From Bacteroidia bacterium (GTDB taxonomy: Bacteria > Bacteroidota > Bacteroidia > Cytophagales > Cyclobacteriaceae): DNA of 8,053 nt. The notes under the pieces were generated by a model that saw nothing but the letters and a program-made list of their open reading frames with translations, searched no databases and was not told the origin of the DNA. Made by a program: the position numbers and the translations under genes. Within the stretch, counting starts at the first letter, position 1; every line of letters starts with the position of its first letter. This document shows, one piece after another, positions 1-7,177 of this stretch. The stretch is from assembly GCA_016650355.1 (NCBI GenBank), contig JAENVX010000251.1:1-8053 (forward strand), written 5' to 3'.

Positions 1-3000
1 AACACCTACACGTTTAAAAATTTTTACAATGGTGGGGGTGTAGGGTTAGGTGATTTTAATAATGATGGGTTTCTTGATAGTTTTTTTTCAGGAAATTTGG
101 TTTCAAATAAACTGTATCTGAATAGTGGCAACCAAGTGATTGGACAGGCAGGACAATCCACGGTACATGCGGGTATTCATTTTACTGACATTACGGAGAA
201 AGCTGGATTGAGTATTCATGGAGTTTGGACAACTGGTGTCAGTTTGGTGGATATCAATGCCGATGGACTGTTGGATATTTATCTTTGCAAGTCAGGGCCG
301 CCTGGTGAATTCAGAAGACACAACGAACTCTTTGTAAATAATGGTGATCTTACCTTCACTGAGAAGTCGAAAGAATATGGTTTGGACTTTGAAGGCCTTT
401 CTGTGCATGCTGCATTTTTTGATTTTGACAAAGACGGTGATTTGGATTGCTATTTATTAAATAATTCCATGCGTTCTGTTGGTGGCTATGATTTACGAAA
501 GGATCAGCGCAAAATCCCCGATCCATTGGGAGGGAATAAGTTGCTTAGGAATGATGATGGAAAATTCAATGATGTAAGTCAGCAAGCAGGAATTTATAGA
601 AGTGCAATAGGTTTTGGTCTTGGTGTTACTATCGGTGATATCAATAAAGATGGATGGTCTGATATTTATGTTTCTAATGATTTTTTTGAAAAGGACTATC
701 TCTACATCAACAATCAGGATGGTACTTTCGCTGAGAAGTTAGAATCGTTCATGGGAGAAATCAGTCTGGGTTCTATGGGCGCAGATATGGCGGATATCAA
801 CAACGATGCATTGCCAGAAATCTTTGTTACGGAAATGTTGCCAGAAACTGATGAGCGGTTAAAAACTACCAGCCAGTTTGAAAGTTGGGACAAGTATCAG
901 GCAAGTATTGATATGGGCTACTATCACCAGTTCAGCCGTAATGTATTACAGCTTAATAACGGAGATGGTTCGTTTAGTGAGATTGCGAGATTCGCAGGCG
1001 TTCATGCCACTGATTGGAGTTGGGGCGCTTTGATCTTTGATATGGACAATGATGGATTGAAAGATATTTTTGTAGCCAATGGAATTTACAAAGACCTCCT
1101 TGATCAGGACTATGTTAATTTTGCTGCAAATCCTGAAATAGTAAAACGGATTATGCATCGTGAGAAAAATATCATTGTGGGGTTAATTGATTCCATACCT
1201 ACCAATAAGGTATCTAATTATGCCTTTCAAAATAAGGGTAACCTGACGTTTGTAAATATGTCTGGCGATTGGGGATTGAGCTTGCCATCTTATTCAAATG
1301 GTTCGGCCTATGGCGATTTAGACAATGATGGTGACCTTGATTTAGTACTCAACAATGTTAACATGCCGGCTTTCGTATATGAAAACCAAACTAATGAATT
1401 CAAGCCCACAAACACTTCGTTAATCTTTTCCCTTCTGGGAGAAAATGGAAATTCATTTGCCATTGGCACAAAAGTAACCTTGAAGACTAATGACCAACAG
1501 TTTTATCAGGAGCTTTCGCCAATGCGTGGATTTATGTCAACAGTTGACTATAAACTTCATTTTGGACTTGGCGAAATCAGCTCTGTTGATTCCGTAATTG
1601 TGGAATGGCCACAAGGAAAAGTAACGATTCTAACAAATGTAAAAACAAACCAACTTATTTCCTTAAATGAGAAGGATGCTATACCAGCTGTTATAAAAGA
1701 GGGCATAAAGTCTTACAGGCATACCGTTTTCACTCGGGTTAAGAAACTTGCTGGTGTAGATTTTAAGCATTCAGAAAATAGCTTTAGTGACTTTGACAGA
1801 GATCGTCTTTTATTCAATATGGTTTCTAATGAGGGTCCGTGCTTGTGTACAGGTGATTCAAACAGCGATGGCCTCACTGACTTTTACGTGGGAGGGGCAA
1901 AGGATCAGGCTGGCAGTCTTTTTCTACAAATGAAGTCAGGTTCTTTTGTCAAATCAAGTCAAGATATTTTTGATATTGATATAAGCTCAGAAGATACTGA
2001 TTGTGTTTTTTTTGATGCGAATGGTGATGGTAAGCTTGATCTTTACGTGACCAGCGGTGGAAATGAATATTCATCAAGTTCTGGTGCCCTCCTTGATCGT
2101 CTTTACCTAAATAAAGGCAACAATAAGTACGAAAAAAGTATTCAGCCGTTGCCAGTTTCTACAAAGTTTGAAAACACATCATCGGTTGCGGCCCAAGATT
2201 ATGATAAGGATGGGGATATTGACCTTTTTGTTGGCGTTCGTCTAGTGCCGTTTCTCTATGGCGTTCCGGGCAATGGATATCTATTAAGTAATGATGGCAA
2301 AGGGAATTTTCAGGATGTAACGAAAGAGGTTGCCCCCCAGCTGTTGGAATCAGGATTGATTACAGATGCAAAGTGGCTAGATGTGAACAACGACTCTAAT
2401 CCAGATTTGATAGTGACTGGCGAATGGATGTCGATCAAACTTTTCATGAATGAAAATAATAGGTTAGTAGACAGAACTTTTGAATATGGATTGGAGAAAA
2501 CAAATGGCTGGTACAATAGTATTGAAATAGGAGATTTTAATAATGACGGGCTTCCTGATTTTGTAGCAGGAAACCATGGTCTGAATTCTCGGTTTAAAGC
2601 TTCGCTTACTGAACCGGTTTCTTTGTATGTAAACGATTTTGATCAAAACGGATCCATTGAGCAAATTCTAACCCGATTTGATCGCGGTGCTTCATACCCA
2701 CTAGTGCTGCGCCAGGATATTGTTTCGCAAATACCTTCCTTAAAGAAAAAATACCTTCACTATAAACAGTATGCAAATAAGTCGATATCTGATATTTTTA
2801 CGCCAGCTCAACTTGACCAGGCTATCGTTTTAAATGTTTTTACATTTGAATCAGCAGTTTGGATAAACCAGGGAAAAGGAACTTTTAAAAAAGTAAATTT
2901 GCCAACTCAGGCTCAGTTTTCACCTGTGTATTCAATTTTAATTGATGATTTTAATGGAGATAAGAACGAGGATATACTTTTGGGCGGCAACCAGCACAGA

Positions 3001-3207
3001 GCTAAGCCAGAAACTGGAATTTACGATGCTAGCTATGGACTTTTATTAATTGGAGATGGCCTAGGATCCTTTAAGGCGATGTCATCAAAAGAATCTGGAA
3101 TTCTTATTAGAGGCGAAGTGAGGTCTTTGAAAAAAATAATTTACCATGGAGAAAACATTGTTCTCATAGGCAAGAACAACGAGGAAATAGAAGTAGTTAA
3201 ATATTAA
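1..3207 (+). CDS. Large VCBS/FG-GAP repeat protein with central ASPIC/UnbV domain, 5' end outside window
   Basis: The reading frame is open from base 1 to the TAA at 3205-3207, giving 1068 residues. The start lies upstream: residues 1-32 already match the paralog at 3800-7177 (shared NFYNGGGV followed by an Asp loop), so about 67 N-terminal residues, presumably including a lipoprotein signal, are missing. Fourteen Asp-rich loops of the D-x-[DN]-x-[DN]-G-x-x-[DE] type begin at window residues 18, 84, 141, 213, 265, 347, 439 and then 619, 672, 733, 794, 845, 879, 983. An ASPIC/UnbV domain lies between the two sets, at about 473-555. Such loops bind calcium in FG-GAP beta-propellers. The inferred role is a surface or periplasm-facing binding protein; no catalytic motif is visible. 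Oddities are a 14-residue insertion near residues 44-58 relative to both paralogs and several loops lacking the Gly. Family assignment is firm; the ligand is unknown. Confidence 0.93.
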   Translation, partial: NTYTFKNFYNGGGVGLGDFNNDGFLDSFFSGNLVSNKLYLNSGNQVIGQAGQSTVHAGIHFTDITEKAGLSIHGVWTTGVSLVDINADGLLDIYLCKSGPPGEFRRHNELFVNNGDLTFTEKSKEYGLDFEGLSVHAAFFDFDKDGDLDCYLLNNSMRSVGGYDLRKDQRKIPDPLGGNKLLRNDDGKFNDVSQQAGIYRSAIGFGLGVTIGDINKDGWSDIYVSNDFFEKDYLYINNQDGTFAEKLESFMGEISLGSMGADMADINNDALPEIFVTEMLPETDERLKTTSQFESWDKYQASIDMGYYHQFSRNVLQLNNGDGSFSEIARFAGVHATDWSWGALIFDMDNDGLKDIFVANGIYKDLLDQDYVNFAANPEIVKRIMHREKNIIVGLIDSIPTNKVSNYAFQNKGNLTFVNMSGDWGLSLPSYSNGSAYGDLDNDGDLDLVLNNVNMPAFVYENQTNEFKPTNTSLIFSLLGENGNSFAIGTKVTLKTNDQQFYQELSPMRGFMSTVDYKLHFGLGEISSVDSVIVEWPQGKVTILTNVKTNQLISLNEKDAIPAVIKEGIKSYRHTVFTRVKKLAGVDFKHSENSFSDFDRDRLLFNMVSNEGPCLCTGDSNSDGLTDFYVGGAKDQAGSLFLQMKSGSFVKSSQDIFDIDISSEDTDCVFFDANGDGKLDLYVTSGGNEYSSSSGALLDRLYLNKGNNKYEKSIQPLPVSTKFENTSSVAAQDYDKDGDIDLFVGVRLVPFLYGVPGNGYLLSNDGKGNFQDVTKEVAPQLLESGLITDAKWLDVNNDSNPDLIVTGEWMSIKLFMNENNRLVDRTFEYGLEKTNGWYNSIEIGDFNNDGLPDFVAGNHGLNSRFKASLTEPVSLYVNDFDQNGSIEQILTRFDRGASYPLVLRQDIVSQIPSLKKKYLHYKQYANKSISDIFTPAQLDQAIVLNVFTFESAVWINQGKGTFKKVNLPTQAQFSPVYSILIDDFNGDKNEDILLGGNQHRAKPETGIYDASYGLLLIGDGLGSFKAMSSKESGILIRGEVRSLKKIIYHGENIVLIGKNNEEIEVVKY
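52..1341 (+). repeat. Seven N-terminal FG-GAP/VCBS Asp loops of the first large protein
   Basis: Seven loops begin at window residues 18, 84, 141, 213, 265, 347 and 439, for example DFNNDGFLD, DINADGLLD, DFDKDGDLD, DINKDGWSD and DMDNDGLKD. Each is followed by a hydrophobic strand such as DIYVSN, and most then by an N-x-G/D-G-x-F turn, the usual FG-GAP blade pattern. The fifth loop, DINNDALPE, lacks the central Gly. Seven units would fit one seven-bladed propeller; this is inference from the repeat count. Confidence 0.85.
1417..1665 (+). other. ASPIC/UnbV domain of the first large protein
   Basis: This region shows the hallmarks of the ASPIC/UnbV family (PF07593 as I recall it): a GTKVTL strand, a Q-E-L-S-P-M-R-G-F turn, a LHFGLG motif, a V-D-S-V-I-V-E-W-P-x-G-K strand and a closing N-V-K-x-N-Q-L segment. 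In many relatives this domain ends the protein. Here it sits mid-protein with a second repeat set after it. Its biochemical role is not established; the name comes from cartilage acidic protein 1 (CRTAC1) and UnbV. Confidence 0.88.
1855..2973 (+). repeat. Seven C-terminal FG-GAP/VCBS Asp loops of the first large protein
   Basis: Loops begin at window residues 619, 672, 733, 794, 845, 879 and 983. DSNSDGLTD, DANGDGKLD, DYDKDGDID and DFNNDGLPD are canonical. DVNNDSNPD and DFNGDKNED lack the Gly, and DFDQNGSIE has Asn and Glu at normally Asp positions. The 104-residue gap between the last two loops holds a conserved segment rich in predicted helix, reported separately. Confidence 0.82.
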
Positions 3208-3218
3208 ATATTATATAA

Positions 3219-3281
3219 ATGAAAATGAAGTATTGGCTGATTGGATTATTAGTGTGCGGCATTGTGGTTATGGTTTCTTGT
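3219..3281 (+). other. Lipoprotein signal peptide of the small protein, Cys21
   Basis: Two lysines (residues 2 and 4) precede a hydrophobic core of about 15 residues ending M-V-S-C. Cleavage before Cys21 (codon 3279-3281) would leave a mature protein starting C-D-G-K-K. Asp at +2 would favour inner-membrane retention under the E. coli Lol rule, but that rule is not established for Bacteroidota, so the final membrane is uncertain. Confidence 0.75.
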
Positions 3282-3803
3282 GATGGAAAGAAATTTTTAG
3301 GTTCACCATCAGACGAAAAGAATATTGACAGTCTTTTCTTGGGGATATCCATGGGCATGGATAAAAAGGCTTTTTATGATTATTGCTGGGAAATGAATAA
3401 GCAAAAAGTATTTATGCACGGGCCTACTAATCAAAGTGTTGAATATATGTTGGCGACTCAATTGAACCATCCCGTTTCTATGGAGTTTTATCCCAATTTT
3501 TACAATGAGAAAATTTATGAAATGCCAGTCCTGTATAGTTACGAAGGATGGGCACCTTGGAATAAGGAGTATTCATCTGATACCCTTTTACTCAACTTGT
3601 TGCCCGTATATAAAAAGTGGTATGGCGAGGATTTTCAAAAACTTGAGCATCCAGTTCAGGGAACAGTCTATTATCAAATGAAAGGCAAGAGAAGAATAAA
3701 TTTATTTATTCGGGATGATCAGTATGTTCAAGCTGTTTTCACAGATTTAAAAGTGGAAAAGGAAATTAAGGACAAAGCGCAGCAAGAGTCCAATACCAAA
3801 TGA
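3219..3803 (+). CDS. Small putative lipoprotein of unknown function, 194 aa
   Basis: I do not recognise the family. The N-terminus is a lipoprotein-type signal: MKMK, a hydrophobic stretch from about residue 5 to 19, then V-S-C with Cys21 as the likely lipidated residue. Position -3 is Met, so the lipobox is imperfect. The mature part is soluble and aromatic-rich. It has an I-D-S-L-F-L-G-I-S-M-G-M-D-K-K-A-F segment (36-52) that could be a strand followed by a helix, an EMPVLYSYEGWAPWNKE segment (101-117), Y-K-K-W-Y-G (131-136), and a lysine- and glutamate-rich tail from about 178. There is no catalytic signature. It starts 11 bases after the first large gene, and its stop overlaps the next start as ATGA, so co-expression with both VCBS proteins is very likely. 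A second ATG at 3225 could be the real start. An accessory or partner lipoprotein of the VCBS proteins is inference from position alone. Confidence 0.85.
   Translation: MKMKYWLIGLLVCGIVVMVSCDGKKFLGSPSDEKNIDSLFLGISMGMDKKAFYDYCWEMNKQKVFMHGPTNQSVEYMLATQLNHPVSMEFYPNFYNEKIYEMPVLYSYEGWAPWNKEYSSDTLLLNLLPVYKKWYGEDFQKLEHPVQGTVYYQMKGKRRINLFIRDDQYVQAVFTDLKVEKEIKDKAQQESNTK
3800..3803 (+). other. ATGA start/stop overlap coupling two genes
   Basis: The ATG of the second large protein (3800-3802) overlaps the TGA of the small lipoprotein (3801-3803). This arrangement is typical of translational coupling by re-initiation. An in-frame ATG at 3818, just after an A-rich stretch (TTTAAAA), is a competing start that would shorten the signal peptide by six residues and remove the overlap. 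Confidence 0.7.
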
Positions 3804-3898
3804 TCAGTGGTTTAAAAATGAAAGTTACATTTAGCGCACATTATTTAAAAATAGATTTTATTCTTTATTGTCTGGTAGCAAGCTTTATTGTGGGCTGT
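3800..3898 (+). other. Lipoprotein signal peptide of the second large protein, Cys33
   Basis: Basic residues at 6, 8 and 17 precede a hydrophobic core (about 20-32) ending F-I-V-G-C, a good lipobox, with Cys33 encoded at 3896-3898. The mature start is C-S-S-A-D-Q-K-E-K. The N-region is long if translation starts at 3800; starting at Met7 (3818) gives a more usual length of 26 residues before the Cys. Confidence 0.85.
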
Positions 3899-6800
3899 TC
3901 GTCAGCAGATCAAAAGGAAAAACTCACGTTATTCACTAAAGTGGGCCCAGAACACAGCGGTATTGATTTTGTAAATGCACTTCCATTTGATCAGGATTTC
4001 AATATTTATACCTACCGCAATTTCTACAATGGAGGCGGAGTGGCGTTAGGGGATATCAACAACGATGGCCTTATTGATATTTATCTAACCTCTAACTTAA
4101 ATTCCAATAAGTTATTTCTTAACAAGGGTGATTTTAGGTTTGAAGATATAACTGAAAAAGCCGGAGTGAGTGGAACAAGAGCATGGTCTACTGGAGTTAG
4201 TATGGCGGATGTAAACGGTGATGGTTTGATCGATATCTATGTTTGTAACTCTGGGGACATCAAAGGTGACAATAAACAAAATGAACTCTTTATTAATAAT
4301 GGTGATCTTACGTTCACCGAAAAAGCAGTAGAATATCGAATTGCGGATTCCGGTTACACAACCCATGCTGCCTTCTTTGACTATGATAAAGATGGCGACC
4401 TTGATCTTTACATTCTTAACAACTCGTACCAAGCGATTGGGAGTTTTAACCTACGAAAAAATGAGCGCCCGAAGCGTGATGTTTTAGGAGGCGATAAGTT
4501 AATGAGAAATGATGGCGATCATTTCCTGGACGTTAGTGAAGAGGCTGGAATTTATGGAAGTGTGATTGGATTTGGATTAGGCGTTACAGTGGGAGACATT
4601 AATAAGGACGGTTGGTCTGACATTTATGTTTCCAACGATTTTTTTGAACGCGATTATATTTACATAAATAATAAAAATGGCACCTTTAAGGAGTGCCTAC
4701 CCCAACAGATGCGATCTATCAGTGGTGCCTCTATGGGGGCAGATATGGCTGACATTAACAATGATTCTTACCCCGATATTTTTGTTACGGAAATGTTGCC
4801 TCATGATGATGCAAGACTCAAAACCGTTACCACATTTGAAAACTGGGATCGCTATCAGAATAGTGTGCAAAATGATTATTACCATCAGTTTACCCGTAAC
4901 ATGCTTCAGCTTAATCACGGTGATGAAAGCTTTAGTGAGATTGGTAGATTAAGTGGAGTAGAGGCAACGGATTGGAGTTGGGGTGCACTGATGTTTGATA
5001 TGGATAACGATGGCCTAAAAGATATTTTTGTTGCAAATGGTATTTATAAAGATTTGACTAATCAGGATTATCTTCAATACGTATCGAATGAGGAGGTTGT
5101 GAAATCCATTGTCTCTGGAAATAAGATCGACTATAAAAAATTGATTGAACCTATTCCTTCTACACCCATTCCAAATTTTGCTTTTCAGAATCAAGGCAAT
5201 TTAAAATTTGTTGACATGGCAAAAGATTGGGGTATGGGCGAGCCTGGTTTTTCAAACGGTTCTGCTTATGGGGATATCGATAATGATGGAGACCTGGACT
5301 TAGTGATCAATAATGTAAATTCCCTGGTAACAATACTGAGGAATGAAAGCAATCAACTTTTACCTCAAAACCATTATTTGAAATTTGAATTGAAGGGTGA
5401 AGGCAAAAACACATTTGCCTTTGGAACCAAAATTACAATTACTCACAATGGTTCGATTTATTATTTAGAACAAATGCCAATAAGAGGATTCGAATCATCT
5501 ATGGATCCAAGGCCTAATTTAGGTTTGGGCAAAATTGATACTGTGGATCAGATTGTAATTGAGTGGCCAGATGGAAAGGGTAATCTGCTGCTAAATGTAC
5601 CGGCCAACCAAACTATACACTTAGATCAGTCTAGCGGGGTTCTTTTAGATTTCGATAAAGTAAATCAGCCAAAAACTGAAATGGTTAGTCCCATTTTTGA
5701 CCCTCTTTCTAAAAGTTTGATAAGTTTTGCCCATGTTGAAAACGAATTTGTAGATTTTGACCGTGATCATCTGATTTATCAGATGCTTAGCGCTGATGGG
5801 CCACGAATATCAAAAGGAGATATTAACGGTGACGGCTTGAGCGATATTTATATTGGAGGGGCAAAAGACCAGGCAGGTGCTTTGTTTGTTCAATTGAAAG
5901 ACGGAAGTTTTAAGAGGACCAATGAATCACAATTGGAGTTTGATAAGGCAGCAGAGGATATGGCAAGTTTGTTTTTCGATGCGGATAATGATGGTGATCA
6001 GGACTTATATGTTTGTAGTGGAGGTAACGAGTTCTCCTCGAGTTCTCCCGCGTTAATTGATAGATTATATTTTAATGATGGTAAAGGGAATCTTACAAAG
6101 TCTGCACAAATATTACCTGTTTCAAAATTTGAAAGTACTTCTACTGTGAAAGCTTCTGACTACGACAAGGACGGAGACATTGATTTATTTGTAGGAGTCC
6201 GTTTGCTTCCATTTTCTTACGGTATACCAGTGAATGGGTATATTTTGAATAATGATGGAAAAGGAAAATTCTCAGATGTATCGAATAAGATTGCACCAAT
6301 ATTGCAGAATTTGGGAATGATAACTGATGCAGTATGGACAGATATTGATGGAGATCATGATGATGATTTACTTGTGGTGGGAGAATATATGCCCATCAAA
6401 GTGTTTGTCAATAAGGATGGCATGTTTGCAGATAACACGATTCAATCTGGGTTAGGAAAAAGTAATGGTTGGTGGAACAGGGTTGAGTCCGCTGATTTGG
6501 ACAATGATGGGGACATAGATTTTGTAATTGGCAACCATGGACACAACTCGAGATTTAGAACTTCAGTTAGCAAACCCGTGTGCATGTACGTTAATGACTT
6601 TGACCAGAATGGAGCCATTGAGCAACTAGTTTGTACGTACAGTGGAGAGATAAGCTATCCAATGGCATTGCGTCATGACCTTGTAAGTCAAATTCCGGCA
6701 TTAAAGAAAAAGTATTTGAAATATGAGAACTACAAGAATCAAACAATAGCAGAAATATTTACTCCAGAACAGTTACAAAACGCAATTAAGCTAGAAGCTT

Positions 6801-7177
6801 ATGAATTTGCGACCAGTATTCTTTTAAATGATGGTCATGGAAAGTTTTTGTTGAAGGCCCTTCCAGTTGAAGCCCAGTTTTCTCCCATATTTGGAATTGA
6901 GATTTCTGACTTTGATAAGGACGGAAAGCAAGACATTCTTTTGGGAGGTAATTTTCACAAAACCAAACCCGAAGTAGGCAGGTACGATGCCAACTATGGA
7001 TTGCTATTAAAGGGAGACGGCAAAGGAAATTTTAAATCAATTTCTGCGAGTGAATCTGGTATACGCATCGATGGTGAGGTAAGAGATATTATATCTGTCT
7101 CCACAGTAAATGGCGAGCACATTTTTTTAGCACGCAACAATGATTCGATGTTGACCTATAAGATTAAGTCTAATTAA
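3800..7177 (+). CDS. VCBS/FG-GAP repeat lipoprotein with central ASPIC/UnbV domain, 1125 aa, complete
   Basis: This is the only complete large gene here and the reference for its two neighbours. The signal peptide ends in a F-I-V-G-C lipobox, Cys33. Fourteen Asp loops begin at residues 85, 137, 194, 266, 318, 400, 492 and 674, 727, 787, 848, 899, 933, 1037, with the ASPIC/UnbV domain at about 527-608 between the two sets. Loop 5 (DINNDSYPD) and loop 11 (DIDGDHDDD) lack the usual Gly. Loop positions track the upstream paralog at a constant offset of 53 to 55 residues from loop 2 onward, so the pair is almost gap-free. The inferred role is a calcium-stabilised, membrane-anchored binding protein at the cell envelope; no enzyme motif is visible. 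Automatic labels such as RNA-binding protein, sometimes given to this family, have no support here. The family call is firm; the ligand is unknown. Confidence 0.96.
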   Translation: MISGLKMKVTFSAHYLKIDFILYCLVASFIVGCSSADQKEKLTLFTKVGPEHSGIDFVNALPFDQDFNIYTYRNFYNGGGVALGDINNDGLIDIYLTSNLNSNKLFLNKGDFRFEDITEKAGVSGTRAWSTGVSMADVNGDGLIDIYVCNSGDIKGDNKQNELFINNGDLTFTEKAVEYRIADSGYTTHAAFFDYDKDGDLDLYILNNSYQAIGSFNLRKNERPKRDVLGGDKLMRNDGDHFLDVSEEAGIYGSVIGFGLGVTVGDINKDGWSDIYVSNDFFERDYIYINNKNGTFKECLPQQMRSISGASMGADMADINNDSYPDIFVTEMLPHDDARLKTVTTFENWDRYQNSVQNDYYHQFTRNMLQLNHGDESFSEIGRLSGVEATDWSWGALMFDMDNDGLKDIFVANGIYKDLTNQDYLQYVSNEEVVKSIVSGNKIDYKKLIEPIPSTPIPNFAFQNQGNLKFVDMAKDWGMGEPGFSNGSAYGDIDNDGDLDLVINNVNSLVTILRNESNQLLPQNHYLKFELKGEGKNTFAFGTKITITHNGSIYYLEQMPIRGFESSMDPRPNLGLGKIDTVDQIVIEWPDGKGNLLLNVPANQTIHLDQSSGVLLDFDKVNQPKTEMVSPIFDPLSKSLISFAHVENEFVDFDRDHLIYQMLSADGPRISKGDINGDGLSDIYIGGAKDQAGALFVQLKDGSFKRTNESQLEFDKAAEDMASLFFDADNDGDQDLYVCSGGNEFSSSSPALIDRLYFNDGKGNLTKSAQILPVSKFESTSTVKASDYDKDGDIDLFVGVRLLPFSYGIPVNGYILNNDGKGKFSDVSNKIAPILQNLGMITDAVWTDIDGDHDDDLLVVGEYMPIKVFVNKDGMFADNTIQSGLGKSNGWWNRVESADLDNDGDIDFVIGNHGHNSRFRTSVSKPVCMYVNDFDQNGAIEQLVCTYSGEISYPMALRHDLVSQIPALKKKYLKYENYKNQTIAEIFTPEQLQNAIKLEAYEFATSILLNDGHGKFLLKALPVEAQFSPIFGIEISDFDKDGKQDILLGGNFHKTKPEVGRYDANYGLLLKGDGKGNFKSISASESGIRIDGEVRDIISVSTVNGEHIFLARNNDSMLTYKIKSN
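4052..5299 (+). repeat. Seven N-terminal FG-GAP/VCBS Asp loops of the second large protein
   Basis: Loops begin at residues 85, 137, 194, 266, 318, 400 and 492: DINNDGLID, DVNGDGLID, DYDKDGDLD, DINKDGWSD, DINNDSYPD, DMDNDGLKD and DIDNDGDLD. Each leads into a hydrophobic strand and most into an N-x-G turn, so seven blade-like units can be read off by eye. The fifth has Ser-Tyr in place of Gly-x. Confidence 0.88.
5378..5623 (+). other. ASPIC/UnbV domain of the second large protein
   Basis: Residues about 527-608 show F-G-T-K-I-T-I, E-Q-M-P-I-R-G-F, N-L-G-L-G, V-D-Q-I-V-I-E-W-P-D-G-K and L-N-V-P-A-N-Q-T in order, matching the paralog's domain at 1417-1665. It separates the two loop sets. Confidence 0.88.
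5819..6934 (+). repeat. Seven C-terminal FG-GAP/VCBS Asp loops of the second large protein
   Basis: Loops begin at residues 674, 727, 787, 848, 899, 933 and 1037: DINGDGLSD, DADNDGDQD, DYDKDGDID, DIDGDHDDD, DLDNDGDID, DFDQNGAIE and DFDKDGKQD. The sixth is only 34 residues after the fifth and has Asn/Glu substitutions, so it may be an extra loop inside a blade and the true blade count may be six or seven. Confidence 0.83.

Noticed and set aside
97..3207. TTG at 97 as the start of the first large gene
   Set aside because: The frame is open upstream to base 1 and residues 1-32 match the paralog, including its first Asp loop, so the true start is outside the window.
3208..3218. Promoter in the 11-base gap
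   Set aside because: It is too short for a promoter and is only AT-rich; it most likely serves as an unstructured leader for translation start.
4112..4432. 106-codon open frame on the minus strand
   Set aside because: It lies fully opposite the conserved calcium-loop region of the second large gene and shows no family signature; it mirrors Asp codons read backward.
4677..4952. 91-codon open frame in another + frame
   Set aside because: It overlaps the conserved repeat region of the 3800-7177 gene, which has strong homology in its own frame.
52..6934. RTX toxin, hemolysin-type or dockerin calcium repeats
   Set aside because: The loops are followed by FG-GAP-type strands and spaced about 50-90 residues, unlike the 9-residue GGxGxDxUx repeats of RTX or the paired loops of dockerins.
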